Origin: Cystobasidium ongulense
Taxonomy: Eukaryota; Basidiomycota; Cystobasidiomycetes; Cystobasidiales; Cystobasidiaceae
NCBI GenBank assembly: GCA_022835595.1
Contig: BQUP01000002.1
Location: 2,280,534-2,344,533 of the forward strand
Direction of reading: 5' to 3'
DNA: 64,000 nucleotides
Under the pieces are notes generated by a model. The model was not told the origin of the DNA. It searched no databases and saw only the letters and a program-made list of their open reading frames with translations. Below, piece by piece: positions 1 through 11,307 of this stretch; positions within the stretch are counted from its first letter, which is position 1, and each line of letters begins with the position of its first letter. Made by a program: the position numbers and the translations under genes.

Positions 1-620
1 CCCCAATCACACCATATATATTGTGGACATTGGCGGCGACTGCGGCACCAACAGTAGCGAGAGCACAAGGGACGGTAAGCCAGATCTTGCGAGATTGATA
101 GGTGTCAGAAGCGAATGCCTGTGAAATGGAGCGAATGTCAGAACGGCCTGGAGCAGAGTTAGGGTGGGCGTGACATTCATATAGAGGACCCAAGACAGCT
201 TGTATGAGAGCGGTTGCGTTTGGGACCCAGTTTTGCTGAGTTGTTCCATTCGTCGCTGCGGCAATGTAGGAGAGCTGATAAAAGCCAGCCATCAGAGACT
301 GGAGGTGCAACTTCTTCTCTCCCGTCCCAACTACTCACAATAGCCGGAGTACCCGTAAGGGCAAAGACCTGCACAAAGTTAAGAGCAAAGAGCGCTCCTA
401 TGGCGAGCCAAGTGCGCGCATGGAGCTCGGGCTCTTCCTCGACGACCTCGTCTGCGCCTTCGTCGCCGCCGGGACCAACACTGCTGGCTGCTGGAGGAAA
501 GCTAAGGCCACTCTTTTCTTCACCACCTTTGGCGTCGTCGACGGGGCTGTCAGGTCGCTCGGCCTCGATAGCAGCTGCTGGGTGGTGTCCGGCCAAAGTA
601 CTGGAAGGCGCTGCCATCAT
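1..620 (-). CDS. MFS efflux transporter, TRI12/siderophore-type, 5' part only
   Basis: This is the N-terminal portion of a major facilitator superfamily transporter that runs off the left edge. The start is ATG-ATG at 620 (MMAAPSS). About 75 acidic, Ser/Pro-rich cytosolic residues precede a first membrane helix (TWLAIGALFALNFVQVF, then GTPAI). A GTGAGT donor near 338 ends exon 1. Later exons read LSYIAAATNG..NWVPNATALIQAVLGPLY and then KIWLTVPCALATVGAAVAA, matching the WV..A..L.QAVLGPL and W...G..G...AA order of trichothecene-efflux and siderophore-type DHA transporters. The substrate cannot be told. It is divergent from the amidase at 1107. The family call is from memory of motifs; the exact acceptor of the third exon is uncertain. 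Confidence 0.75.
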
Positions 621-1106
621 GGACGGTGCTTGGTGTGGCCAAAGTGGAGTTCGCCGCCTGCGATAGACTGACTAGCAATTATCAAGGGAAAAGAGCGAGC
701 GCAACAAGCAAGCAGCGTAACTCTAAGGCTTATCACGACGACCTGCAGCCCATGGAACTCGTTTATCAGCTATCTCTCCTAATGGGCGGCCGCACCGGTG
801 CACGTCGGTCCACACCGGTCATGGGCGCCGACCACTTACTGCAGACGGGGAATACGATCTGCACATGATGCGGGTCTATCAAGCACATCCTCGGCACTCA
901 GCACCGCGGGCGCACAACTGCGGCCGACAGCAGTGGCTCAGAAGGCAGCGATACGGTCTGCCTCTGTGGACTCTCCGAATTCTCTGTCTCGCAGAGGAAA
1001 TCAAGAGACGGATTGGCTCTGCGACCATTTACTTGCTCATAGATATTCCTTGCTACACACGCAGATCTAGTCGTGAATAGGCGATCCCAACCGTCTACGG
1101 GCCAGA
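621..1106. promoter_or_regulatory. Divergent intergenic region, MFS transporter / amidase
   Basis: This 486-bp gap separates two outward-facing start codons and must hold both promoters. I see no clear TATA box or named binding site in it, and no coding frame worth calling. Confidence 0.5.
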
Positions 1107-3609
1107 ATGGTCTTTGCGCCTCACCATGAAACCTTGCCGCACGTTACCAAGGACAACTGGCGCGAGCTGGCGGCGCAGAAGAACAAGGAAGCCTACAATA
1201 AGATCCCAAAGGATTGGCTCCTTCCAGAAGGCAAGTATGACGACCTGGTCAATGTGCTGAGTGTTCCCGCAGACTGCGGTATTCTGGCACCCGTGGAATT
1301 GGACATCACCGCAATAGACGATGCGAAGTCGGTAAGGAGGACAATGACCTTTAGGGCTTCCGGCAAGAGGAGGGCTAATTGACAAAAACTGTGGCAGCTT
1401 GCTGCACGCATTGCCGAAAAGCAATATACATCGGTTCAGGTGGCCACTGCCTACTGTAAACGCGCTGCCATCGCTCACCAGCTATGTAACTGTGAGTTCG
1501 TCTGTCAGCGACGTGGGCTTAAACATTTTCCTGAGTAATTGGGTTTGTTTTAGGTTTGACAGAGGTAATGTTCGATATGGCCCTCACTCGCGCACACGAG
1601 CTCGATGCTTATCTCTACGACACTGGCAAAACTGTGTACGCCCTGCTACTTGCGATTGTGCTCTGAGATGATCTCCGTTGAAGTCCACTACCGCAGCGGA
1701 CCCTTGCACGGGATACCGGTCTCCCTCAAGGATCAGTTCGATATTCAAGGTGTCGAGCTTACAATGGGCTACGCCGGATACCTCGGCAGAATCTCTACGG
1801 TCAATTCCTCCTTGGTCGATCTTCTGCTTGCTGCTGGGGCTATACTATATGTTCGTACAAATGTGCCGCAAACTCTGATGGTATGTTCCCACGGCTACGC
1901 GCCACCGTCAAGGGAGAATTGTACTAAGGTGATCATTGATTTCGCTAAAGATGGGAGACACCTTCAATCACGTCTTTGGCAGAACTCATAACCCTTGGAA
2001 TCGCGCCATGAGCCCAGGCGGGTCGAGTGGCGGCGAAGGTGCTTTGCTCGCGTTGAAAGGCTCAATCATTGGTGTGGTAAGCAATGAGCACTATGTGAAG
2101 TCGCGAACGCTTTCTTCTGATCCCAATACACTTCTCAGGGAACTGATATAGGGCAAGCGACTTAAACAATTGGTCTTCCCGAAACCACACACAGCTAATT
2201 GAGGACTTTCGCTCACTCTGTCAGTGGCAGCGTCAGGATGCCATCCGCTTTCAATGGACTTTATACTATCCGACCGACGTCCCGTCGTATCCCTTACGGC
2301 AAGGCAACCAACAGTATGCTTGGGCAAGAGAGTATACTATCCGTTGCAGGACCGATGTGCCGAAGTCTCTCATCTGTCGAGTTCTTTATGCGAACAGTCT
2401 TGGACGCTTGTCCAGCTGACTTCGATGCCAGCGCGTTTCCCTTCCCCTTCGATACGCGCTTGTACCAGAAGTCGGCTCAGCTGTCGAAGCTTGCCTTTGG
2501 CTATGCTACATGGGATGGACACGTCAAACCGACTGCGCCCATGGTCCGTGCCATTAGGGAGACCGTTAAAGCGCTGCAAGAGGCTGGACACGAAGGTGCG
2601 CTACGTTCTTGACACCACGTTTGCAGAATCGTTAGGCAGGATCTGACGATTGGCCACAGTCTTTGAATTCGATATGCTGAAATACAAGCGTTTATGGTCC
2701 CTTACCCTGGAGATTTTTGCAGCAGTGAGTCTGAAAAATAATCCTGAGAAGGTATATTTGAAATATAGGCCTGACCTTGGGAGATACAGGACGGTGGCAG
2801 AGACATTCGGCAAGTCTTGGCCAAAATTGAAGAGCCCATGATTCCAGGCCTCGCTCTGGGTGGTCCACAAGACGAGAAGACGGTATATGAGCTCCATCAA
2901 TTGAATAGGGAAAGTGAGTAGAGCCTGCATTCACTTGCGTTTAGTATCAGTGGCTGATCGCCCACTTTGAATGTTACTAGAGGAAAGCATACAGCAAGCT
3001 GTCCTGGCGGACTGGATTAGTACCAAGTTGAAAACATCTACGGGAAGGCCTATGGATGCACTCATATTCCCATCCGCGCCTCACCCAGCGCCGCCTGCAG
3101 GAGGGTGAGTAAATTAGATGCTGACTGCCGCGCTCTGACGAGGCTGACATCTCCTATAGCGCCCGGCACCCTGGATATACAGCGTGCGGCTCATTTTTCA
3201 AAGTAATACATGGGGATCCTACTCATGCTGAATGACCTTTGTTGGTTAGCCTCTTCAACGCTCTCGATCTCCCAGTCTGCGTTCTGCCTGTCACTAAAGT
3301 TAAGCCTGACGTGGACATAGAAAATGGCAGCAAGCTATTTCTGAATGATACGGATCGATTCATTCATGAAAACTGTGGGTGTTTCTTATTAGGTTTACTC
3401 TTTCCACACGATTTTGACAGCATCAGACAGACGATCCTGCACAGTCAGCTGGCCTTCCTGTCGGAATTCAAGTGTAAGTCACAGGAGCGCCTTGTTGAGC
3501 CTTCGAATCTTGACGCCTTCTACACAGAGTTGGGCGACGATGGCAAGATGAAGCTCTGTTGGCCGTCACTGCAAGGGTTATCCAAGCTGTTGACTATGTG
3601 CCCTGGTAG
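1107..3609 (+). CDS. Amidase (amidase-signature family, acetamidase-like)
   Basis: Hydrolyses an amide to acid and ammonia; cytosolic, substrate unknown. I assembled 14 exons totalling 1683 nt (560 aa), divisible by three. The N-terminus is the fungal acetamidase type (PADCGILAPVELDITAIDDA). The Ser-cisSer-Lys triad can be located: Lys in PVSLKDQF, the Gly/Ser-rich loop MSPGGSSGGEGALLAL, and GTDIGGSVRMP carrying the nucleophile serine. The C-terminus has YDPAQSAGLPVGIQVVGRRW, the usual family ending. The GTDIGG motif is built across a 14-nt exon (2139-2152) and a GC-AG intron (2153-2224). Another exon, 3160-3183, has only 24 nt. The gene looks intact. Its neighbour is a divergent transporter, so a shared uptake or nitrogen-scavenging role is possible, but only inference. 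Confidence 0.9.
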
Positions 3610-4012
3610 GCCTGCTGGCAGATGGCACGCATTCTACGCTTATGAGCTTGCGAAAGGAGGAATGTTAGCTGATACTCCAAAAGGGCAGTGTTGCAAACAC
3701 AATGCAAAGGCGTCAGTCAACTGAAGATATTCCCAGACCTGTAGACTAGGCATCTTCCTTCGTAAACTGCATTCTACAAGGAAAGATCTCTGGTCGTATT
3801 GCAGAGAGGAGTAAATGTAATCGGAAACAGCTGTAAATTGCATGCACGCGTACAAAAAGAAATATCTGAATCCACACGAACTAGGGGAGCGACGTGTAAT
3901 GCACAAGGTTTACAGTAGAGCCATTCTGTGCTTCTTCATCCGATAATCCGCAGTGAATCGGCTATCGATAGCTTGACCACCAGTAAGCCTTGCTGGGTCC
4001 TTGGTTCCTCCT
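3610..4012. other. Convergent intergenic region
   Basis: This 403-bp gap lies between the amidase stop and the cytochrome c1 stop, which face each other. It should hold both 3' UTRs. I see no gene or notable repeat. Confidence 0.5.
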
Positions 4013-5374
4013 TTAATGCCTGGTCGCGCCAGCTGGTGGTGGGTTGTATGTCAATTTACGTGTCTTGATTGACGCCCACTTGTGTCTCTTGACGACGAGG
4101 GAGAGAGCGGTGAGAGTAGAGAGGATGATAATAGTTTGCAGGCCCATTCTAAGCAGCACAATCGATACAAGAGATCAGTAAAGTGGACATATTGAATGCA
4201 TTCATACGTGTGGCCTGTGGGAGGACTCACCGCTTTCGCTCGTCCATCTCTGGCTCAGAAGCCCACGACAAGAAAGTAACGACATCTTTAGCCATCTGTG
4301 ATGTAGTAGCTGGTGTTCCATCATCGTATTCGACTAGACCATCGTATAGCACTCTTTGCATAGAGATCGCAGTTCCTGGGAAGTAGGCATTGAAGACTTG
4401 AGGTTCGTTGATTTCCTTGCCTGCTGGAGGGTCGGTGTATCCTGTGAGGAGGGCGAAGACGTAGTCCTGCGCGAGGAGTGTTAGCGAGGACCAATAACCA
4501 TGTTAAGAGAGAGAGAGAGAGACTCACGGCAGCACCATGTCTAGCCTTTGTAATCAAAGACAAATCAGGAGGGAGAGCACCCGCATTTCCAGCTCTCGCC
4601 GCTTCTTCATTCTTATAAGGTTTAGGCATTCCATCTGCTAATTTACCAGGTCTTTGGAACATTTCACCTTGATCATTTGGACCATCTTCATATTCTACTT
4701 CTTCAGCCATTGCTTTAGCTTCATCTACGGTATGTGAGATACCAACTAGATTTCTCCAAGCTATCCTATCCAACGAATGGCATGTCGAGCATACTTCTCT
4801 GTAGACTTGGTATCCACGTCGGATAGAAGCGTGGTCGTACGAGTTGAGAGCTCCATAGTGTGACCATGGAAAGTGGGGTGCGTGGAGTCCTTCCTCTGCT
4901 GCTGTCATTGCTTTTGCTTTTTCCAAGCCTGGAATGCCATATTGAGAGGCGTAGAGGGTAAGACTGCCCGCGGAGAGGAGGGAGAAGAGAGCGATGGTGG
5001 GCTTTGAAGTGAGGAGGGACTGTAATTGCACATCCATAGGGTGCGTTGCATGCGTATATGGACGCGAGTCGCCGCGTGGATGATTGCAGAAACGCCCAAT
5101 GGGGATCGGGGGAAATTGTTTCGATGTCGAGGACGAGTGTTGGGTTGCGCGTATCGGTGTTGATGGAGGGGGTTGTATGTGTTGCAGGAGGGTATGAGCG
5201 GTTCAAGCGTCGTCAGTTGCGTGCTCCAAATCTCCCGACTTTGCGCCTCACCTCGTTGACCGCGCTCGTCGAGGCCTGTCTCACGAAGGCGGCGTTCGAC
5301 GACTGCTTTGCGAGCTGTCGCTTGAAGAGGGGAGCAGCGGAAGAGCGTGCGCCTGCACCCAGTCTGCCGAGCAT
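4013..5374 (-). CDS. CYT1: Cytochrome c1, haem protein of respiratory complex III
   Basis: Carries electrons from the Rieske protein to cytochrome c in the inner mitochondrial membrane. Four exons (5374-5252, 5019-4528, 4466-4231, 4148-4013) sum to 987 nt, giving 328 aa, normal for fungal CYT1. Exon 1 is a basic Ala/Ser/Arg-rich presequence ([12 protein letters not shown]). Exon 2 holds a hydrophobic sorting stretch ([15 protein letters not shown]), the haem motif CSTCH and the conserved [10 protein letters not shown]. Exon 3 includes [22 protein letters not shown] and TSQMAKDV with the expected axial methionine. Exon 4 is the C-terminal membrane anchor, ending in a short basic matrix tail. 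The start is the first ATG before the presequence and sits in a good ACCATG context. The family is certain; splice sites are all canonical. Confidence 0.96.
4506..4522. repeat. (GA)n microsatellite inside a CYT1 intron
   Basis: About eight GA units lie just downstream of the exon 2 donor of CYT1. It is a simple sequence tract likely to vary in length between strains. Confidence 0.8.
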
Positions 5375-6309
5375 GGTGGATGTGAGGATGGCTGGTGGGT
5401 GGGCTGGTGGTGGCTGGCCGGTGGGTGGGTCGGGGTGCAAGAGAGCGAGCGAGCGTCTCGTGGCAGGATAATTGCAAGTCAGTCCAATCTCTCCCACTTT
5501 CTTCAAGGCAGGAAGGACTCGGCACTGATTGGACGGCAAAGGCAAGGGTGATCGGGAAGAGCAGTCAGTCGAGCGAGAGCAGGGAGTGAGAATGGGTTGG
5601 CGATATGGCAACAGACGAGTGTTTGCTTGAATACCGTGCAATACTGCTGCTGGGTGTGGACCTGGACTGGGTACCGTGGTGGGTGTGGGTCAGAGAGAGC
5701 GCTGCCATGAGCTCAGCTTGCAAGCGAAGCGAGAACAGAGAACGAGGGCAACGTGAGGTGGTCATGCCGAGACTGAGCTCATCTCATCTGATTTGATTTG
5801 AGCAGCAAGCAGGCACTAGTCTCGTCTCCACTCCACCAGCATCGACGGTGATCTTGCAGATCCTCGACTCGCCCTTCCAATCGTCGATATCCAGACCCTC
5901 CAAGTGTCATTTGTGGCAACAACGACAGGCACACTAGAGCCATGCCATGCGATGCGATGCGATGCTCGAGTGATCTTCCACTCACTAGACTGCACTCGAA
6001 TCGATATCCCCCATCTCATCTCCTTTTCCCTCCATCCCCATCACAACAATCTCCGTCACGTGCAGGAAAGACGCAGCCGATGAACGACATCGTAGCAACG
6101 AGGTGTTTTGGGCAAAGTAGACTAAGTAATTCCACCCTGGACTGAGCGTGACGACATGCTTGCCCGACGATCTGATCAGATCACATTCTTGAGGAGTGGA
6201 TGGTCTCCTTGAATTCTGATTCCCTCTTCTTCTCTCTTCCTCTCTTTCCTTCTACTGCACTCTCACCTCTCCCCTCTGCACACTGTCATAAACACCAACA
6301 ACGACCGCC
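5375..6309. promoter_or_regulatory. Divergent promoter region, CYT1 / KGG-motif gene
   Basis: This 935-bp region separates two outward-facing genes. It contains a short array of GATGC units (about 5947-5965) and a long pyrimidine-rich leader just before the ATG at 6310. One CCCCT, the core of yeast stress elements, lies at 6271-6275, probably already inside the leader, so it is weak evidence. No coding frame is convincing. Confidence 0.45.
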
Positions 6310-7107
6310 ATGTCATCCTCGGAAGAAGTACCAACAAAGCAAGACGGCACCCCGTAAGTAGCTAACACTCGTTCAATCCTCCCCCTCCACTGTACGCTCT
6401 GACCCCCTCGCCTCTCTGACAGCGACATGCGCTACAAGGCTGCTCGAGAAGCAGTCGAAGGAGTATGTTCTTCACCTTCTCATTCTCGCCCTCTCCTCTG
6501 ATCCTGACATGACCATCCACTCGTCCAACCTGCCCTTTCCACAGGACGACACTGCGGGAGCCGGACAGGGCAAACCTGGCGGACAAGATGCTGGCGAGAG
6601 AGATACCAATGAAGAAGGTCTCCCTCTACGAAAGGATGGTCAGGTGGGTCGTTGCTTTTCCACTGCGCCCTTTTCTCGCTCTGTCGTGGGTCTCCTCGCT
6701 GACTTGCTGAAGTCCCCTCCCTCTTGCTTGTACTTGCATCCACAACTTGTCCTCGACCTCATTTAACCCTTTCTCCCTCGCTCTTTTCCCTTCATCTGTC
6801 CTGTTGCCGTCTCGCAGCCTGACAAGGTAAGCTTAGCCCTCGTTTCTCGACACTCTTCCTTTCCAAGTCCCCATGCACGACCTTCCTCCCCGCTCCTTCC
6901 CTCTTCTCTTGTCATTCCCTTTTCTATCCCTATACCTGTCTCGGCCTGTCGCTCTCTCTCTCTCTGCGCCCATGTTACACCAGCTGACGTTAACGGATTC
7001 TCACTCCACAGCGATTCAGCTCTGAACACGGCTTTGGTGGAGACAGAGAGCGTGCTTCCGAGGAAGGCAAGAAGGGTGGCAGCAAGAACGGCACAGACGA
7101 TGAGTAG
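6310..7107 (+). CDS. Small hydrophilic KGG-motif protein (CON-10/GsiB-like stress protein)
   Basis: I assembled five exons (6310-6353, 6423-6462, 6545-6643, 6818-6826, 7012-7107), 288 nt, giving 95 aa. The protein has no hydrophobic stretch and is rich in Gly, Glu, Asp, Lys and Arg. It contains PDMRYKAAREAVEG near the N-terminus and PDKRFSSEHGFGG followed by EEGKKGGSKNG near the C-terminus. The KGG element recalls conidiation protein CON-10 and bacterial GsiB, which are stress or desiccation associated; that function is inference. Exon 4 is only nine nucleotides (codons P-D-K), flanked by a good acceptor and a GTAAGC donor. The reading frame works only with it or with it cleanly skipped, so isoforms are possible. 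Confidence 0.7.
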
Positions 7108-7308
7108 AGAGGCAGTCTAATTTAGGTAGCAGTATACCCTTGATCACCCTCCTATTTGAATCACGAAGGCTTAAATGTCTGCACAGTGGTATACCCTCTA
7201 AGCAGCTGGCAATGAGAAGGCAAACAATGCAATGCAATACACCATTTACTTCTTATCATTCGTTTGATTTCGTTTTCGTCACGATTGCACATCTATCAAC
7301 CCAATTCG

Positions 7309-10300
7309 CTACCGCAAGTCTATCAGCTCTGTCTGGCCCGGGGTGAGGTAGGGTGGGCTAATCTTCACATGTCCACCTCCCTCTACCCCTCCTATCTTTG
7401 TAGCTTCGGCTGAAGTATATAGAGTTGTGTTGGGGTGTGAATGAAATCCTGGCCCTGATTGACATCGGCGTATGGTCTCTAGCCCTTGTGGATCAGTCAA
7501 GCGAAAAATACCGACTTCGGTTTCATCTTCATCCTCTTCCGGGCAAACGACAACTGCGACTGTAGGTGCAGATGAACAGGAAGCGAGGATATCACATGAA
7601 GCATAGAAAGTTAAAGTCAGCTGACCGTACGATCGTCCTTTATTCAGATGATGGAGGAGGCTGTTACCCTCTTCCCCCATCCCGAAATATTGAGGAATGG
7701 ATATCAAGAAGTGCACTTACTACCTTCCGGAAGCATCTTCTGAAATCTGAGGATAATTTGTCCAATTAAAATAAATGTAAGCAATAAGCGTATTTTGTTT
7801 GTAAATAAATCAACAAATAAATGAATAAAAAGCCCCCGGTTTTTGAAGAAAAGAAAACTTACGAGAGTTGAGTATGTAGATCAATGCTACTCATAAAAAG
7901 ATCATGTTGAGGATGCGTATGTATCTAAAGGGGGTAAAAGAGACTTGTAAGCGTTGGAGGCAACGGACGCATTTTGGGCAGGAGGTTGGTAATGATGGTG
8001 CGAAATGAGAAGAGAAAGAAACGAAAAAAGAAAAAGAAAAACAGAAAAAAGGAAGAGAGGGGTGGGTGTAAAAGAGCTAAGGGGCTAAGGAGAAAAAGAG
8101 AAAACTACCCACCCATCCTAATACGTGGTGCAGCTGCTTCTCGCGATATATATCCCAAATTTCTTCTTCATTTGTCGTAGTACATGTATCGGCGGTACCA
8201 GTTTGTTTTGGTATCACTACGACAGTAGCAATGAAAACATCGTTTGCCTTGTATTGTTTTAGGTGTTTCAAAGCGAATCATAAGTTGTTTTTATTAAGGG
8301 TCCGCAAAGTGAAGGAGGTAATAATAAGAGTGGAAATCGATGAGGAATGACAAAGGAAATTTGAATGTCAGCTCATTGCTTGTCAAAAGTCAAAGTATAA
8401 ACCGCAGAAGAAGTGAGGTGCCCGAGTATAGCAGCAATACCCAGCTCTAATCAGGAGATGTGTAGGCTCTTTGTCTTCCATCACGTACCTGAACACCCAT
8501 GATCCAACCGCATGTTTCGATATTGCTGAAAATCAAAGCAAGGAGGATTACCGTAAGTTCATATATATGGATGGAAATAACGATTAAAAGAAGGGAATGG
8601 ACGGAGACGAAAGGATGGTTTGTAAGATTCGCATATGGAAGAAATGGGAATTCTTTGAAAACCCAGCAGGAACAAGGGCGCCAACCTCGATGAAAATTGA
8701 AGGTTAAGGAGGGAAATGTCAAGCTTACTGTATCGTATTTTCAGCCGCTGCGATAGTGAACTCTTCTATCAAATTACCCGGTATAATCAATGTCCTTAAT
8801 CCTGTACCACCTTTGAGCGTTGTTTTCGATTTACATTGATTGTGCAAGTTCATTGGTGAGTACGCAATATGCGGTTATGTCGTGTTGAACACAAGAAAGC
8901 GATTCAATGTTTTCTCGTCAGTCATGCTCGCATGTAATCACTTTCCTTTCCTCTCTGATCTAGCTCTAGTGGGATTGAGACTAGCTCAGCTATGAGACTT
9001 CTTAAGAGACTTACTTGTACTGGCAGTTGTTACCGTCTCGTCTGCCGACACTTGTGCCGCCTGCGCATTGCGAGACGTACGAGGGCGCGATAAGGGACTG
9101 GATGTCTTTGGCGAAGATTGCAACACAGCAGAAGTAGAAGGCGTGAGAACCGCTGTAGAAGGCGGCGATTGGCCTATTGCACTGTGGGGTTCATGCATGG
9201 ATACTGTAGAAGCAGGTCTGCATGCATGAGGCTGATCCTGGCGAAGGCGCGGAGATGAGAGCGGGCTCGAGTTACCTCGCTGTCTTGGACTATGATTCTC
9301 ATTAGTCTCATATATCGGACTGAGGATGGTCCCTCTCGACGGTGGTGGTGGGTAGGCAATATGAAGGCGTTGCGAAGACGATGGCTGCGAAGGGTTTAAA
9401 CCTTTCGGGGACGAGGACGGCGACGACCCAGAAGATTCCCGTGCTTCTGGGCGCTGCTTTGGACCGTGTGATGTATCAGCAGGAACTTGGTGCACTCCAC
9501 TCCGCGCTTGCTGTATCCGGGTCGTGTTAGACGGTCTGAAAGGACGAGGCGAATGCCCTTCCGGAACCTGAGGAATGCTTTCAAATGACCGCCGGGATGA
9601 TGACGGGCCCTGATTTGTCCTCTGGTCGGGTTTAGTGTTGTTCGAAATGTTGGAAGTGCTGGCTTTGGGAGAAGATGGTGGCCGCTGTTGTGGCGTCGCT
9701 GCTGGTCGTTCACCGCTCGGCCTGTATATCGAATTAGGGGGCGTCGATAAACGAGGAGAAGATGGTGACTTCGCCTGGGGCATCGGAGCTGTTCGCTCGC
9801 TGCTCGGTCTGTGTGGTGTAATAGGAGGCGTGGATAAAGGAGGATTTGGTGGGGACCGCTGGGAAGGTGCCGCTGCTGAGCTTTCGCTCTTCGGACTGCG
9901 TGTCGATGTGTGCTCGCTTTGCTTATCCTGTTTCCTCTTTGGATGGCTTGGAGCTGTGCCTTTAGTCGATTGTGATGCTGACCATACATTGAACTCATAC
10001 TGGAGCTCCATTTTCAATCTTTGCGCGTCCATTAGAGATTCAGTGGAGGTCTGGTAGACGTTTTGTATCGAGCCTCTGTCATTGTGAGCCTCGCTATCAT
10101 AGCGGGATATGCAGTCATATCACTTACGCGGAGAAAGTCCTGCTTCAATATAGGTAGGGCGGTTGCGTATTGTGGATATCGCGGCATTTCGTGTGCTAAT
10201 CTACATTTCTCGCATGGATGTCAGCAACTCTCGGGTTCGCTTGATGTTGACGTTAATTGGAGCTCAAGCCCACGTGTACGCTCTACGAAAGAGGATGTAT

Positions 10301-10452
10301 GCAGTCTCCAAGTCCTTCTCGTCTTCATAGAGCCTGGCCTGCCGCATGATTTCGTGTGCTCCATTAGCCAGGTCAGGCAGCTCGGGAAACCTCGCGAGGT
10401 TGTAATTGGCAGCTTCAGCAAGCTCGTGTAGCGAGCGAGGTCGGTTGCTCAT
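7309..10452 (-). CDS. AMSH/Sst2-like JAMM deubiquitinase (Lys63-specific type)
   Basis: Removes Lys63-linked ubiquitin from endosomal cargo in the ESCRT pathway. The start at 10452 opens a USP8/AMSH dimerisation domain (RPRSLHELAEAANYN.., RQARLYEDEKDLETAYILF, then LAHEMPRYPQY). A long Ser/Pro-rich disordered middle follows (about 10030-9015). The JAMM domain is spread over small exons: GLRTLIIPGNLIEEF; NIETCGWIMGVQ with the catalytic Glu (8489-8525, 37 nt); IPKQTGTADTCTTTNEEEI; IHTHPQHDLFMSSIDLHTQ with the zinc ligands; FQKMLPE (7724-7746, 23 nt); and the last exon (7559-7309) with GIFRLTDP, then C...GFHSH, the second zinc site typical of AMSH. All key residues are present. The exact acceptor after FLR, near 10110-10060, is uncertain. 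Confidence 0.9.
8001..8060. repeat. Low-complexity A/G-rich tract
   Basis: An almost pure A/G stretch on the + strand, lying inside an intron of the AMSH gene. On the coding strand it is a pyrimidine tract. It carries no other signal. Confidence 0.6.
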
Positions 10453-10887
10453 TGTATTGATGGTGATGAATCAATGGTTCGGTGCCGCTGGCGGTAACAC
10501 GAGAGTAGGCACAATGAGAGGGTCGCATTACGAGAGCCGACCACTTGAGATCTAATGAGGACCAGCGACATGACGTCGCTGACATCCATTACTGTGACCT
10601 TGGTTGGTTCTGTCGGACAGGTCAGATGGAAGAAAGCCACAAAGTGTGAGCGTATGTTGGAACGTCAAGAATGTCTTACAGCCGAGCGTCTGGCACTGGT
10701 ACGCCTATAGCATTCAATCAGCTGCTGGCCTGGTATGCGTAGACCAGCACTGCCCTGCAGCATTGTCACAAGTCAGCAGGGAAGCAACTGCTACATCGAT
10801 CAACCTTTCAACTTCCTGCACTATAAAAGCCGAATTGAGATATTGAGTGGGGCCCTATTGAGTGTTAGTACTCTACACTGCAGCGCC
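10453..10887. promoter_or_regulatory. Region upstream of the AMSH gene
   Basis: 435 bp between the AMSH start and the candidate small gene on +. It must contain the AMSH promoter. No motif stands out. Confidence 0.35.
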
Positions 10888-11152
10888 ATGCCAATTGGTC
10901 AAAACGAGCTTCTGCCCATACAACAGCCTTCGAAGGGATTTAAGAAAGCTCGAGGTCAGTCAATTTGTCAATTTGGATGCGCGAAACAACGGAAGCACCC
11001 AAGCATTGCGACTACTGCAGACAATCAATTCAACATACTACTATAATATAGGCTACAGAATCCCGAACCAAAAGCTACTGAAACGAAAAGATGGAGCTGT
11101 GGTGGTAATAGATGTCAAGACTGGACTAATGGAAGGTACATCTAAGCTTTGA
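10888..11152 (+). CDS. Possible small protein, 55 aa, unknown
   Basis: A two-exon model (10888-10954 and 11052-11152) joined by a GTCAGT...ATATAG intron gives 168 nt in frame, 55 aa. The protein is basic: it starts MPIGQNELLPIQQPSKGFKKA, continues RIPNQKLLKRKDGAVVVIDV and ends EGTSKL. I do not recognise a family. In its favour are exact frame restoration across the intron and its position, with room for its own 3' end before OMA1. Against it are its short length and the lack of a known homologue. Treat it as a candidate. Confidence 0.35.
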
Positions 11153-11307
11153 AGAGGATGAATGTATGTTACAAAGCAACTAGGGTTGCGTCACTGGCTG
11201 CTTATTTGCTATGCAGAGCGCTTCATTGTGCGCACTACTGGCTCGTAGTGAAGCAGTACGGAGGCGGCTGCGAACTTGGCCGATGCAGGGCGACTGAGGT
11301 GGATCAC

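Noticed and set aside
5944-5966. GATGC tandem units as a possible operator
   Set aside because: Only about four short units and no known factor; recorded as part of the promoter region only.
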